Shown here: positions 1-8,603 of the stretch, piece after piece
Layout: each line of letters begins with the position of its first letter
How positions within the stretch are numbered: position 1 is the first letter of the stretch
Origin: Chloroflexota bacterium
GTDB lineage: Bacteria > Chloroflexota > Anaerolineae > Anaerolineales > Villigracilaceae
Reading direction: 5' to 3'
DNA: 64,000 nt
NCBI GenBank assembly: GCA_013388855.1
Contig: JACAEM010000034.1
Span: forward strand, 202,478 to 266,477
Translations under genes and position numbers: made by a program
The notes under the pieces: model-generated
Database searches by the model: none
The model's input: only the letters and a program-made list of their open reading frames with translations
Told to the model about the DNA's origin: nothing

Positions 1-1230
1 AAGCGACCGCCTCTTTTCCAAGCCGGAAGCTGATCCCACGATGAAAGAAACCGCCAGCATCGGAAGCAGCGCGTACCAGCCCAGTGACCGCAGGATGCCG
101 ATCACCTTCCAGATTAGTACCGTCGGTGCGACCACCGTAGCAGGCAGGACTGGTCGAAGCACACCATAAACCGTCACGAACGGAAGACGGATCCACGCCG
201 GGCCCTCGTCGAAAATTTTCTGCACCCAGCCGGATTCGCGCTCCAGTTGATACGCGTCCCATTTGACCGCCGACTTGAACCAGTCATTGATCACATGCAG
301 CGGCGAGGTCGCATTGAATTCACCTGAGCGATTGAGCGATGCCGAAAGGAAGAATAATCCGGCGGCAAAAACGATGCCAAAGACCAGCGCCGTCTTCCAC
401 GAAATCCTGACGCGTTCATTGTCAAAGAACATCCAGCCTGCAAAGATGACCAGTGTAAACAGCGCAACGGAAGGGGAAACCAAAATCATGCCAAGCAGCC
501 CAATACTGAGCCATACCCATGCATTGCGATTTCGTCCAGCGTCGGAAAACCAACTTGTAAATCCCCAGAACGCCAGTGCACTGAATGTCATCATGTATGG
601 CTCGCGCATGGCGGAGCCGCCCAGCAGAATGCTTTCGGGATACAACGCGAAGATCCATGCAGAAGCCCAGGCAACCTTTTCGCCAAATGTTTGTGCGACC
701 GCCTTCCAAAGAAAGGGCACACCCAGCGCGGCGACCAGCGCAGAGAGCAAGACCAGCAGCAACGGGCGGTGCGCGTCCGGCGAGAGATAACGGTAGACCA
801 GCGCGCTGAACGCTAGTAGACCGCCATACTGGTCGTAGGCAAACTTCCGGCTGAACGCGTCAAGGATCGGGCGGTCGGAATTTGCCAGGTCCCACGCCTG
901 CGCGTCGCGGCGGTGTGCGTCGGTGAAGACGAACCCGGCGCGGTCATCCGCGTCGTCATGACCATACACAGGCAGGATCAAGTATGTGGCAACACCGCCC
1001 GCGAAACGAAAAATGAATGCCAGCCCGACGATCAAAGCGAGTGTTTTTTCAGGGGAGGCCCAGCGCGCCGCGGCAACCAATGTAGATAACCCGCCAATCA
1101 ACAAAGCGGAAAATCCCATCCAGCCGATCCACCATGCCCCTTCCTGAATCGAAGCAAGCCCCGCTCCCAACAACAAGGAAATAGGGATGCTCCACAACAA
1201 ATCTTTCGGGAAAAGATATTTCGCTTTCAT
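1..1230 (-). CDS. Polytopic membrane glycosyltransferase (GT39/ArnT-like), partial
   Basis: The reading frame opens with ATG at 1230 and stays open to the left edge, so 410 N-terminal codons are present and the 3' end is missing. The product is very hydrophobic, with repeated membrane segments (first around residues 11-26, then about 35-52 and 61-80), separated by an acidic loop near residue 85 (GHDDADDRAG) and a YPESILLGGSAMREP motif near residue 215. This layout matches GT-C enzymes that transfer sugars from a polyprenyl carrier on the outer membrane face. The ATG overlaps the stop of the preceding GT4 gene by four bases (ATGA), so it is translationally coupled to the polysaccharide operon. 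The family is inferred from topology and context; no acceptor can be named. Confidence 0.7.
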   Translation of the reverse strand, partial: MKAKYLFPKDLLWSIPISLLLGAGLASIQEGAWWIGWMGFSALLIGGLSTLVAAARWASPEKTLALIVGLAFIFRFAGGVATYLILPVYGHDDADDRAGFVFTDAHRRDAQAWDLANSDRPILDAFSRKFAYDQYGGLLAFSALVYRYLSPDAHRPLLLVLLSALVAALGVPFLWKAVAQTFGEKVAWASAWIFALYPESILLGGSAMREPYMMTFSALAFWGFTSWFSDAGRNRNAWVWLSIGLLGMILVSPSVALFTLVIFAGWMFFDNERVRISWKTALVFGIVFAAGLFFLSASLNRSGEFNATSPLHVINDWFKSAVKWDAYQLERESGWVQKIFDEGPAWIRLPFVTVYGVLRPVLPATVVAPTVLIWKVIGILRSLGWYALLPMLAVSFIVGSASGLEKRRSL

Positions 1231-2354
1231 TTCAGTCCGTTCATGATTTTTCGGGCACGTTCTTCCCAGGTATAACGTTCCACATCCCGGCGGGCTTGTG
1301 TACCCAATTTCACGCGTCGCTTCTCATCCAGCAATAGCGACTCGATGGCAGACTTCCACGCGCCCACGTTCCCCGGCTCGCAAAAGACCGCGCTGCGCTC
1401 GTGCAGTACCTCGCGGATCACAGGCAGGTCCGCGCTGACAATGGCGCGCCCCGAAGCCATGTACTCGAACATCTTCATCGGGTTGATGACTTCGGCAATA
1501 TCCTGTCCGCTGCTCGCCGCAATGGAGCGACCATACGGCATCAACAACACATCCGCCGCGGCTTGATAGAGCGGGATGCGCTCGTGCTCTACAAACCCGG
1601 TCATTATTACATTTTTCACACCCACCGTCTCCAACCGCTTTTGCCAGTATGAGACCAATTCCGGCGTGCCGCCCACCCACAGGAAATTCACGCCAGGCAT
1701 TTGCCGCGCCAGTTCGAAGAGCAGGTCGGCGCCGCGCCCGGGATAGATGTGACCTGTGAACCCGATGGTCAATCGATTCTTCAACATGAGCCTGCGGCGT
1801 GCCGTGGGTGGATCGGGGAAGTTTTCGTACCGTTCCAGTTCCACACCGTTTGGAGCGACGACCACCGCATCCTCTTCGAAGCCAAAGCCTGCGGACCGTT
1901 CGAGAGCTTTTTTCAACGCCCGGGTCGTGACCGTCATCCGCTTCTGCCCGCGCGCCTTCCAAAACCGACGCAGCCACCACGCGCCCATGCGTCCGCTCAC
2001 GTCCGCGTGCATCTCGACAACGGCTGGATACCCCCTCCACAGCGCGACCACAGCCGATTGTGGAAGCCACGTGTAGATCAAATCGGCATCATACCTCTCG
2101 GCGGCGCGCTGGGCATGGAAGAGGAAGTCGAAGCGTTTGAGTTGCCGAATGGACGGGAGCCATTCCAGGCTTGGGACGATGCGGAGTCCGTAATGTCTGG
2201 CGAGTTCCTCGTTGGGGACTGGCTTCGCCTCCCGCGGCGCAAAGATGCGAACATCGTGTCCCGTCTGCACTAATGCCTGACAGACTTTCATCGCTTGAAT
2301 GGAATTGGCGGTGAGGGAGGGAATCCGCGAATTGGTGATGACTGCAATTTTCAT
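1227..2354 (-). CDS. Glycosyltransferase family 4
   Basis: A 375-residue GT-B enzyme that would add a sugar to a lipid-linked glycan on the cytoplasmic side. The N-terminal Rossmann half starts with MKIAVITNSRIP and a TANSIQAMKVCQAL helix, typical of GT4. The C-terminal half has GFTGHIYPGRGAD (about 195-210) and the donor-binding stretch NPMKMFEYMASGRAI (about 290-305). The start overlaps the flippase stop by ATGA, and its own stop overlaps the next membrane glycosyltransferase in the same way. It sits in an operon with a nucleotide-sugar dehydrogenase, an epimerase and a flippase, so a role in surface polysaccharide assembly is likely. The sugar is unknown. Confidence 0.88.
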   Translation of the reverse strand: MKIAVITNSRIPSLTANSIQAMKVCQALVQTGHDVRIFAPREAKPVPNEELARHYGLRIVPSLEWLPSIRQLKRFDFLFHAQRAAERYDADLIYTWLPQSAVVALWRGYPAVVEMHADVSGRMGAWWLRRFWKARGQKRMTVTTRALKKALERSAGFGFEEDAVVVAPNGVELERYENFPDPPTARRRLMLKNRLTIGFTGHIYPGRGADLLFELARQMPGVNFLWVGGTPELVSYWQKRLETVGVKNVIMTGFVEHERIPLYQAAADVLLMPYGRSIAASSGQDIAEVINPMKMFEYMASGRAIVSADLPVIREVLHERSAVFCEPGNVGAWKSAIESLLLDEKRRVKLGTQARRDVERYTWEERARKIMNGLK

Positions 2355-3688
2355 GAATGGGCTTCTTGATGATGAATTTCACGCGCGCCGCGCCATGCCA
2401 TGACACCGACCGAGGCGATGTAATAGAACGAGAGCAACGCGCCCGCCGCGACGATTCCGTAACGCGGCACGAGCAGGAATGCCAGCGCGATTTTGATGAG
2501 TCCCACGATCAACGTCACGCGAACCGGGAAGGTGGGTAATCCCATCGAAAGCAATAATGGGCGATTCCAGAATAACGTGTAATTGAACGCCAACCCCACC
2601 AGCAGCGCCATCATGGCAGGGTAGGCGGGCAGATATTCCTCGCCGCTATAGAACAGGATGACCCAATGCCCCAACAAGACCAGACCGAGCGCCAGCGCCA
2701 GGTTGTATAGAAAGGAAAACGTTGTAATCTTGCGCAGGAACTCCTTGAGACGCGTCCAGGCTTGTTGGGCGGCAAGACGGTTGATCTCGGGAAAGCTGGC
2801 TGCAATGAGCGGGTCTGCGGGAATATGCAGAAAACTGACAATCGTATATGCCACCCGATAATAGCCCGCCGCCTCATTGGAAAGGAAGAGTCCGACCCAC
2901 AGGATTTCGCTTTCCCGAAAGATTTTGATGATGGTCGCGCTGACGTTGGAACTGACCGCGAACCGCATCAATTCGCGCGTGGAGGTCAGCGTCGAGAGCG
3001 GTTCCTTCCACCAACCGCCGCCGAGCACACGCTGAAGTTGTATCTGCGCGACCAGAAACATACCCAGCCCCAGGATGGTCTTGCTCAGCAGATAGGCATA
3101 CAGGACGGTGACCAAATTCCCGTTCCAGATCGAGGCGGCAACAATGATGAAGGTCGTGATGATACTTTGGATGAGATTGATCGTGCCCTGCAATTTGATC
3201 CGGTTTGTCACCTGTAAGATGCCGGTGGATGTCTCGTAATTGAAATTGGCAAGCAGACCGACCGCAAAGACCGTGAACATCCATGGGGCGGCGGGAGGAC
3301 CGGAGAAATTCCGGGCCGCCCAGCCTGCTGTCAGCGCGACGATGAGGAACGCCAGCACCGAGACCAGCATCTCGGTCAAGCCTGCGGTCTTGACCAGGGC
3401 GGAGGCTTTCTTTTTCTCGCCTTTCTCCAGATATTCCCCGCCATAGCGCACCACGATTTCGCTCATGCGGAACGAGAGAATGCTGTTCACCGTCGAGGCA
3501 TAGCCCATCACAATGCCGATCAAGCCGTAACCGTCCGGTCCGAGCAGGCGTGTGGCAAATATGCCCTGCACAAAGCTCAACACAACACTGAGCGTGTTAC
3601 TGCTGAAAAGATGCAAACTGCTGTTGAGAACGCGCCGGAAGAGTTGGTCTTCGCGCAGGGCGGTAGAGATCTTTTGAAAGACCGACAT
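2351..3688 (-). CDS. Oligosaccharide flippase (Wzx / MATE-like)
   Basis: A 445-residue polytopic protein of the polysaccharide-transport family that flips lipid-linked repeat units across the membrane. From the start at 3688 it reads MSVFQKISTAL, followed by the conserved first helix region NTLSVVLSFVQGIFATRLLGP, here about residues 32-51. About a dozen hydrophobic segments follow. An earlier ATG at 3745 lies only five bases after the upstream epimerase stop; it would add 19 residues unlike the family, so I prefer 3688. Neither start has a clear ribosome-binding site. Its neighbours (epimerase, dehydrogenase, glycosyltransferases) support the role. Confidence 0.85.
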   Translation of the reverse strand: MSVFQKISTALREDQLFRRVLNSSLHLFSSNTLSVVLSFVQGIFATRLLGPDGYGLIGIVMGYASTVNSILSFRMSEIVVRYGGEYLEKGEKKKASALVKTAGLTEMLVSVLAFLIVALTAGWAARNFSGPPAAPWMFTVFAVGLLANFNYETSTGILQVTNRIKLQGTINLIQSIITTFIIVAASIWNGNLVTVLYAYLLSKTILGLGMFLVAQIQLQRVLGGGWWKEPLSTLTSTRELMRFAVSSNVSATIIKIFRESEILWVGLFLSNEAAGYYRVAYTIVSFLHIPADPLIAASFPEINRLAAQQAWTRLKEFLRKITTFSFLYNLALALGLVLLGHWVILFYSGEEYLPAYPAMMALLVGLAFNYTLFWNRPLLLSMGLPTFPVRVTLIVGLIKIALAFLLVPRYGIVAAGALLSFYYIASVGVMAWRGAREIHHQEAHS

Positions 3689-3750
3689 GGAGAGAGTGTA
3701 ACAGAAAAGACGGACAGGAAACGGGGATGGTTCCCTGCCTGTCATTCATA

Positions 3751-4722
3751 TCAGGGTGTGAGGATATCTTTCGCCCACTCGCGCTCGGCGTTGTACCACT
3801 CGACCAGCCTCTCGACCCCGGCGCGCATATCGAACTGCGGCTCCCAGCCGAGCACCTTGCCCGCCTTGGTCACGTCCGCGTGGTTGGTGAACATATCCGC
3901 GGGGTTGGGCGGACCATACTGCACAATCGCCTTTTTACCGACCACCTCTTCGATCAATTGAATCAAAGCGTTGATGGTGATGACCTCATGTCCGCCCAGG
4001 TTGAACACATCGAAACCAACCGGCTTGAGGGCAAGGATCGTACCGCGCGCGATGTCGTCGATGTAGGTAAAACCGCGCGATTGCTCGCCATTTCCGTTGA
4101 CACGAACCGGTCTCCCCTCACTGATCCATTGCACGAAACGCAGGTGCGCCAGGTCGGGGCGTCCGGCGGGACCGTATACCGTGAAATAACGCAGGATGCT
4201 GACATCGATCCCGTATAGATGATGATACGCGTGACACATCGCCTCCGCCCCCTTTTTGCTTGCCGCGTACGGCTGGAGCGGCTCACTGCTGGAGGCGGAT
4301 TCCGGTGTCGGGTAAGGAGGATTCTCGCCGTAGATGCTGGAGGTCGAAGCGATGATGAACTTCCCGGTTCCGGTCTGCTTGCATAACTCGAGCATATTCA
4401 GGGTTCCGACCATGTTGGTCTGCACAAAGACCCACGGATCCTCTACGCTGTATCGCACGCCTGCACGCGCCGCCAAATTAATGACAGCATCGAACTTCTC
4501 ACCTTTGAACTGCTCGATAATGGAACGTTCCGACACATCCAGTTTATGGAAAGTAAACCCTTTCATCCCCAGCAGCCGCCTGAGACGGTACTCTTTGATC
4601 TTCGGATCGTAGGCGCTGTTCATGTTGTCAATGCCAATGACAGTATGCCCATCCTGAAGCAGGAGTTCGGCGGTTCGCGCACCGATAAAGCCCGACGCGC
4701 CGGTAACCAGATAATGAGCCAT
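3751..4722 (-). CDS. NAD-dependent nucleotide-sugar epimerase (UDP-glucuronate 4-epimerase-like)
   Basis: A 323-residue extended short-chain dehydrogenase. It has the N-terminal NAD motif TGASGFIGA, an IDNMNSAYDPKIKEYRL stretch typical of UDP-glucuronate/UDP-glucose 4-epimerases, the catalytic Ser (ASTSSIYG) and YxxxK (YAASKKG). It would interconvert UDP-hexuronic acids or UDP-hexoses. The neighbouring nucleotide-sugar dehydrogenase ends two bases upstream and makes uronic acid nucleotides, which supports UDP-GlcA/GalA or their N-acetyl analogues as substrates. That assignment is from context; the fold and chemistry are secure. Confidence 0.88.
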   Translation of the reverse strand: MAHYLVTGASGFIGARTAELLLQDGHTVIGIDNMNSAYDPKIKEYRLRRLLGMKGFTFHKLDVSERSIIEQFKGEKFDAVINLAARAGVRYSVEDPWVFVQTNMVGTLNMLELCKQTGTGKFIIASTSSIYGENPPYPTPESASSSEPLQPYAASKKGAEAMCHAYHHLYGIDVSILRYFTVYGPAGRPDLAHLRFVQWISEGRPVRVNGNGEQSRGFTYIDDIARGTILALKPVGFDVFNLGGHEVITINALIQLIEEVVGKKAIVQYGPPNPADMFTNHADVTKAGKVLGWEPQFDMRAGVERLVEWYNAEREWAKDILTP

Positions 4723-4723
4723 C

Positions 4724-6046
4724 CTATAACCTCACCACGTTGCCGCCATCTCTCGCGTACTCCCGCGTTGCATTCCGGCTGTCGAAGATGAATTTGGCGG
4801 ATTCGATGATGGCTTTGTAATCGTAGACCTTGTGATTGGTGATGATCACCACGGCGTCCGCCTCCCGCACAGACTTCATATAGTCGGCGACGCTGTCCAT
4901 ATGCCAGCCGTCATATTCGTGATGGATGTGTGGAATATACGGATCGTGATACTCGACCACCGCGCCCTTCTTTTGCAGGAGCCCGATCACATCCAGCGCG
5001 GGCGATTCGCGCACGTCGTCAATATCGGGTTTGTACGCCGCGCCCAGCACCAGCACTTTCGAACCTTTCAAGGCTTTGCCGCGGTCGTTCAACGCTTCCA
5101 TCACGCGGCTGACCACGTAGCGCGGCATGTTGGTATTGATCTCGGATGCCAGTTCGATGAAACGCGCATTGTAATTGAACGACTTCATCTTCCACGAGAG
5201 ATACAGCGGATCGATCGGGATGCAGTGACCGCCCAAACCCGGTCCCGGCGTGAATTTCATAAAGCCGAACGGCTTGGTGGCGGCGGCATCGATCACCTCC
5301 CACACATCCACGCCGAGGCGCTCGCACATGATCGCCAGTTCATTGACAAGCCCGATGTTAATCATGCGAAAGGTGTTCTCGAGCAATTTCGCCATCTCGG
5401 CGGCTTCGGCGGAGCTGACGCGATGCACGATGTCGATGGCGCCCGCATACCAGACGGTTGCCACCTCCGTGCAAGCTTCCGTGATGCCGCCCATCACCTT
5501 GGGGGTGTTCTTGGTGGTGAAATCCTGCCGTCCCGGGTCTACGCGTTCAGGGGAAAAGGCAAGGAACCAGTCCTCGCCCACTTTCAAGCCGCGCTCCACG
5601 CCCAGTTTCGGCAGGAGCAATTCACGTGTCGTACCGGGATAGGTGGTGGACTGCAATACCACAACCACTCCCTTGTGCATGTATTTCGCCAGTTCTTCCG
5701 TGGCGGAAATGACAAAAGACATGTCCGGGTCGCCAGTCTGACGGAGAGGGGTGGGCACGCAGATGCTGACAGCGTCCATTTCCCTCAGTACGGAGAAATC
5801 CGTGGTGGCGGTGAGGTTTCCAGACTTTACCAGCCTGTCGATATCCTCGGTTTTTACATCCGGGATGTAGGAAACGCCCTTGTTCAGGGAATCAACCTTT
5901 CGCGAGTCCGGATCGATACCCGTCACGCGGAATCCCGCCTCGGCAAAGACCACCGCCAGGGGCAGCCCCACATATCCCAGCCCCAAAATTGCAACGCCTG
6001 CTGTCTTATCTTTCAGTTTCTTGATCAGAAATTCTTTCGTAGACAT
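4724..6046 (-). CDS. Nucleotide-sugar dehydrogenase (UDP-GlcNAc/UDP-glucose 6-dehydrogenase family)
   Basis: A 440-residue UDP-glucose/GDP-mannose dehydrogenase family enzyme that oxidises C6 of a nucleotide sugar to a uronic acid with two NAD+. It shows the N-terminal GLGYVGLPLA dinucleotide motif, the STTYPGTT stretch, and the catalytic cysteine in GLGGHCIPIDP. Closest by eye to WbpA/WecC-type enzymes rather than plain Ugd. ATG at 6046 has AAAGGA just upstream and is preferred; a TTG at 6058 overlapping the rimI stop would add four residues. It feeds the adjacent epimerase. Whether the substrate is N-acetylated cannot be decided here. Confidence 0.87.
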   Translation of the reverse strand: MSTKEFLIKKLKDKTAGVAILGLGYVGLPLAVVFAEAGFRVTGIDPDSRKVDSLNKGVSYIPDVKTEDIDRLVKSGNLTATTDFSVLREMDAVSICVPTPLRQTGDPDMSFVISATEELAKYMHKGVVVVLQSTTYPGTTRELLLPKLGVERGLKVGEDWFLAFSPERVDPGRQDFTTKNTPKVMGGITEACTEVATVWYAGAIDIVHRVSSAEAAEMAKLLENTFRMINIGLVNELAIMCERLGVDVWEVIDAAATKPFGFMKFTPGPGLGGHCIPIDPLYLSWKMKSFNYNARFIELASEINTNMPRYVVSRVMEALNDRGKALKGSKVLVLGAAYKPDIDDVRESPALDVIGLLQKKGAVVEYHDPYIPHIHHEYDGWHMDSVADYMKSVREADAVVIITNHKVYDYKAIIESAKFIFDSRNATREYARDGGNVVRL

Positions 6047-6054
6047 TTTCCTTT

Positions 6055-6531
6055 TCAACCTTCCAACTCTTCGAACTTGAAATTTTCCAGCCCGTTCAAG
6101 GTCATCAGGATCGCATCTTCATTATTGTCCTTGTAGTATCCTTTTCTGCGACCGGTTACTTCATAGCCGAATTTTCGATACATCTCCTGCGCGGCGGTGT
6201 TACTCTCGCGCACCTCCAGGAACGAACTGACCGCCCCTTCATCACGCATATATCGCAGCGCATGAGTCAACAACTTTCGGGCAATACCCCGCCGCCGAAA
6301 ATCAGGATGCGTGGCAATGGTGGCGACATGCGCCTCATCCACCAACAGCCAGTTCACGATCATCCCGACGATGCGCCCGTCCACTTCGGCGACCCAGCAG
6401 CGCGACGCCGGGTTATCCGTCAGTTCGAAGCGGAACGACCGCTCGGGCCATGGCAGGCTGAACGACATCTGATCCAGCGCAACGACGGCAGGGACATCCT
6501 CTATCGTCATCTTTCGAATCACAAGATTCAT
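6055..6531 (-). CDS. rimI: Ribosomal protein alanine N-acetyltransferase RimI
   Basis: A 158-residue GNAT enzyme that acetylates the N-terminal alanine of ribosomal protein S18. It has the MTIEDVPAVVALDQMSFSLPW start typical of RimI (the piece before the acetyl-CoA site), the acetyl-CoA loop HPDFRRRGIARKLL at about residues 77-90, and the C-terminal NTAAQEMYRKFGYEV. Its ATG overlaps the tsaB stop (6528-6531). Linkage to tsaB is a very common arrangement in bacteria and supports the assignment over a generic GNAT. Its own stop overlaps a possible TTG start of the dehydrogenase gene. Confidence 0.9.
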   Translation of the reverse strand: MNLVIRKMTIEDVPAVVALDQMSFSLPWPERSFRFELTDNPASRCWVAEVDGRIVGMIVNWLLVDEAHVATIATHPDFRRRGIARKLLTHALRYMRDEGAVSSFLEVRESNTAAQEMYRKFGYEVTGRRKGYYKDNNEDAILMTLNGLENFKFEELEG

Positions 6532-7193
6532 TTGATCGGCTCGGCTGTATGCAGATAAATCGGGGCAAGCGAGGCTTCATCGTCCACATCGCCCGCCTGC
6601 CAGCGTTTCCATGCCAGTTCCGCCAGCACCGCGGGACGCCTCACCGAGTGCGCGGGCGGCACAAGATGCAGGTTGCTGTTCGTTCCCAATGTTTGACGAT
6701 CTTCGGACGAGAACTCCCCACATACGAGGGAGGGGGTCTTGACCTCATCCATAATCGTTTCGACAGTGACGACTTGCGCGGGACCCTGAGCCTGCCAGCC
6801 GTTTTTTGAACGTTTGTACCAGCCGAAAGCGAATCGACCGCGCCCGGCCTGAATCGCAACCGCCAGAGGAAGTTTTGATGCCGGTTGTGCGTTTGCCAAA
6901 ATGTCGAGCGTGGGAATCCCAACGACAGGAATGTGCCGCGAGATTGCTAGCCCCTTGACCAGCGCCAGTCCCACGCGCAGACTGGTGAACGAACCCGGTC
7001 CCAGCGCCACACCCAGCGCATGGATGTCATCCATCGCCGCGCCGCAGCGCGCAAGCAGATCGGCAACTGCGGGAGCCAGTTCCACCGTGTGGCGTTGACT
7101 GCTCCGCCAGGCATATTCGCCGATGACCTGCGCGCCGTCATACAAAGCCAGCCCAACCTGTGCAGTGGAGGTATCCACAGCCAGTAACATCAA
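6528..7193 (-). CDS. tsaB: tRNA t6A37 biosynthesis protein TsaB
   Basis: A 221-residue member of the ASKHA fold that acts with TsaD and TsaE in making N6-threonylcarbamoyladenosine at tRNA position 37. The N-terminus MMLLAVDTSTAQVGLAL, the GPGSFTSLRVGLA motif (about residues 66-78) and VVGIPTLDILA are diagnostic. It is the second gene of the operon; its start overlaps the tsaE stop by ATGA (7190-7193). TsaD is not in this window. Normal length for the family. Confidence 0.93.
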   Translation of the reverse strand: MMLLAVDTSTAQVGLALYDGAQVIGEYAWRSSQRHTVELAPAVADLLARCGAAMDDIHALGVALGPGSFTSLRVGLALVKGLAISRHIPVVGIPTLDILANAQPASKLPLAVAIQAGRGRFAFGWYKRSKNGWQAQGPAQVVTVETIMDEVKTPSLVCGEFSSEDRQTLGTNSNLHLVPPAHSVRRPAVLAELAWKRWQAGDVDDEASLAPIYLHTAEPIK

Positions 7194-7684
7194 TCCCCTC
7201 CGAGCGCGTGGCGAATCACGCCCAGCAGTTCGTCATAACGTTTGCCATGGGACTTGAATTTCATTTCCCGTTCTTCTTCATCGACGTGTTCAAATTTGAC
7301 CCAAAGGGCCTCGTCGGGGACGAGTCCGTCGATGCGCTCGGGCCATTCGATGAGGAGGGGGCCCTGGGCAAGCATCATGTCGAGGTCCAATTCCTCAGCC
7401 TCGGGCGCGGAGTCGAGCCGGTAGGCATCCATATGAAAGAGTTGAGCCTGGTCTGCGCGTCGATAGACGTTGACGAGGATAAACGTCGGGCTGGAGACTG
7501 AATCGATAGAACCCCAGCCATGGGCAATACCCTGCACGAATGTCGTCTTGCCTGCGCCGAGGTCACCCTGCAGACAGATCACGTCGCCCGCCTGCAATGC
7601 TCCGCCGAGACGAACACCGATACGGCGCGTCTGTTCGGGGCTGCGGCTGAAAAAATCCATTGTGTGCGAATCCAAAATGGGCAT
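7190..7684 (-). CDS. tsaE: tRNA t6A37 biosynthesis ATPase TsaE
   Basis: A 164-residue P-loop ATPase that powers the TsaBDE threonylcarbamoyl-transfer complex. Walker A is GDLGAGKTTFVQG at about residues 41-53, followed by the family's SSPTFILVNVY, and later LLIEWPERI. It is the first gene of a run that goes on to tsaB, rimI and the polysaccharide genes. The ATG at 7684 has no Shine-Dalgarno; a TATAAT box ends seven bases upstream, so the transcript probably begins at or next to the start codon (see the regulatory entry). Confidence 0.93.
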   Translation of the reverse strand: MPILDSHTMDFFSRSPEQTRRIGVRLGGALQAGDVICLQGDLGAGKTTFVQGIAHGWGSIDSVSSPTFILVNVYRRADQAQLFHMDAYRLDSAPEAEELDLDMMLAQGPLLIEWPERIDGLVPDEALWVKFEHVDEEEREMKFKSHGKRYDELLGVIRHALGGD

Positions 7685-7697
7685 CGTGGGGATTATA
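7685..7697 (-). promoter_or_regulatory. Extended -10 promoter of leaderless tsaE
   Basis: On the minus strand TGATATAAT (TATAAT at 7692-7697) is followed by only seven bases, CCCCACG, and then the tsaE ATG. A TTGGGG lies 18 bases upstream of the -10. No purine-rich ribosome site fits between -10 and ATG, so initiation would yield a leaderless or near-leaderless mRNA. Seen in sequence; transcription start is inferred. Confidence 0.6.
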
Positions 7698-7783
7698 TCA
7701 GGCGCGTGAATTCTACCCCAAACCCAAGTGGACTCGGGCTGGACTTTCGGTTAAGATACCCGAAATGGTAAAAGGAGAAAACA

Positions 7784-8596
7784 ATGCAAGCCTATCTCAA
7801 CGACTTCATTGATAACTTTATCAAGGGCATTCCCAACCTGTTGACTGCGCTGGTCATCTTCGTCGTCAGCATTTATCTTGCCGCGGTGGTCAGCAGAATC
7901 GTCCGGCGTGTGCTCGCCCTGCGGAAGGCGCCCGAAGGCGTGACCCACCTGCTGTCACAATTGACCCGCTGGGCAGTCATCATCGCCGGGACGATCACCG
8001 CCCTGCAACGATTCTTCGATGTGACCGCCTTCCTGGCTGGGCTGGGGATCATCGGTTTCACGGTCGGCTTTGCCTTGCAGGACGTGATGAAGAATTTCGC
8101 GGCGGGGATCATTCTCCTGATCCAGCAGCCGTTCCACATTGGCGATGCCATTGGCGTAAAGGAATACGAAGGAACGGTGATGGAGATCGACCTGCGCGCC
8201 ACGGAAATGAAGACCTTCGACGGACGGATCGTCATCCTGCCCAATGCGGAGGTACTCGCCAATCCCATCGTCAACTACACCCGCGCCGACCGGCGGCGCG
8301 TCGATCTGCTCGTGGGCATTCCTTATGAGACCGATGCGGAAACGGCGCGAAAAGCCGTACTGGAAGCGATCAAGGGCGTTCCTGGTATCGTAGCGGAACC
8401 GGAGGCAATGGTCGGCTTTTCATCGTTCGGCGATTCCACCCTCCAATTGAGCGCTTTCTTCTGGATTGACATGACCAAAACAAACCCGCTGGCCGCAAAG
8501 GATGAAGCGTTGACGCGCATCAAGGCAACGCTTGAAAACAGGGGAATTCACAATTCGCTTCCCGCCCAGATCGTTTATTTGCAGACTCAGAAGTAG
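7784..8596 (+). CDS. Small-conductance mechanosensitive channel (MscS family)
   Basis: A 270-residue inner-membrane channel that opens under membrane tension to release solutes. Three N-terminal hydrophobic segments end in the pore-lining helix containing GLGIIGFTVGFALQDVMKNFAAG (split here as GLGIIGFTVGFA, about 86-97, then QDVMKNFAAG). The beta domain follows with FHIGDAI and EGTVMEIDLRATEMKTFDG, and the C-terminal alpha/beta domain with DLLVGIPYETD. The start is supported by AAAGGAG seven bases upstream. Monocistronic, divergent from the tsaE operon. Length is normal for the short MscS class. Confidence 0.93.
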   Translation: MQAYLNDFIDNFIKGIPNLLTALVIFVVSIYLAAVVSRIVRRVLALRKAPEGVTHLLSQLTRWAVIIAGTITALQRFFDVTAFLAGLGIIGFTVGFALQDVMKNFAAGIILLIQQPFHIGDAIGVKEYEGTVMEIDLRATEMKTFDGRIVILPNAEVLANPIVNYTRADRRRVDLLVGIPYETDAETARKAVLEAIKGVPGIVAEPEAMVGFSSFGDSTLQLSAFFWIDMTKTNPLAAKDEALTRIKATLENRGIHNSLPAQIVYLQTQK

Positions 8597-8603
8597 GCGG
8601 AGA

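Noticed and set aside
4832..6136. A 434-codon plus-strand frame opposite the nucleotide-sugar dehydrogenase
   Set aside because: Histidine/arginine-rich antisense shadow with no family features.
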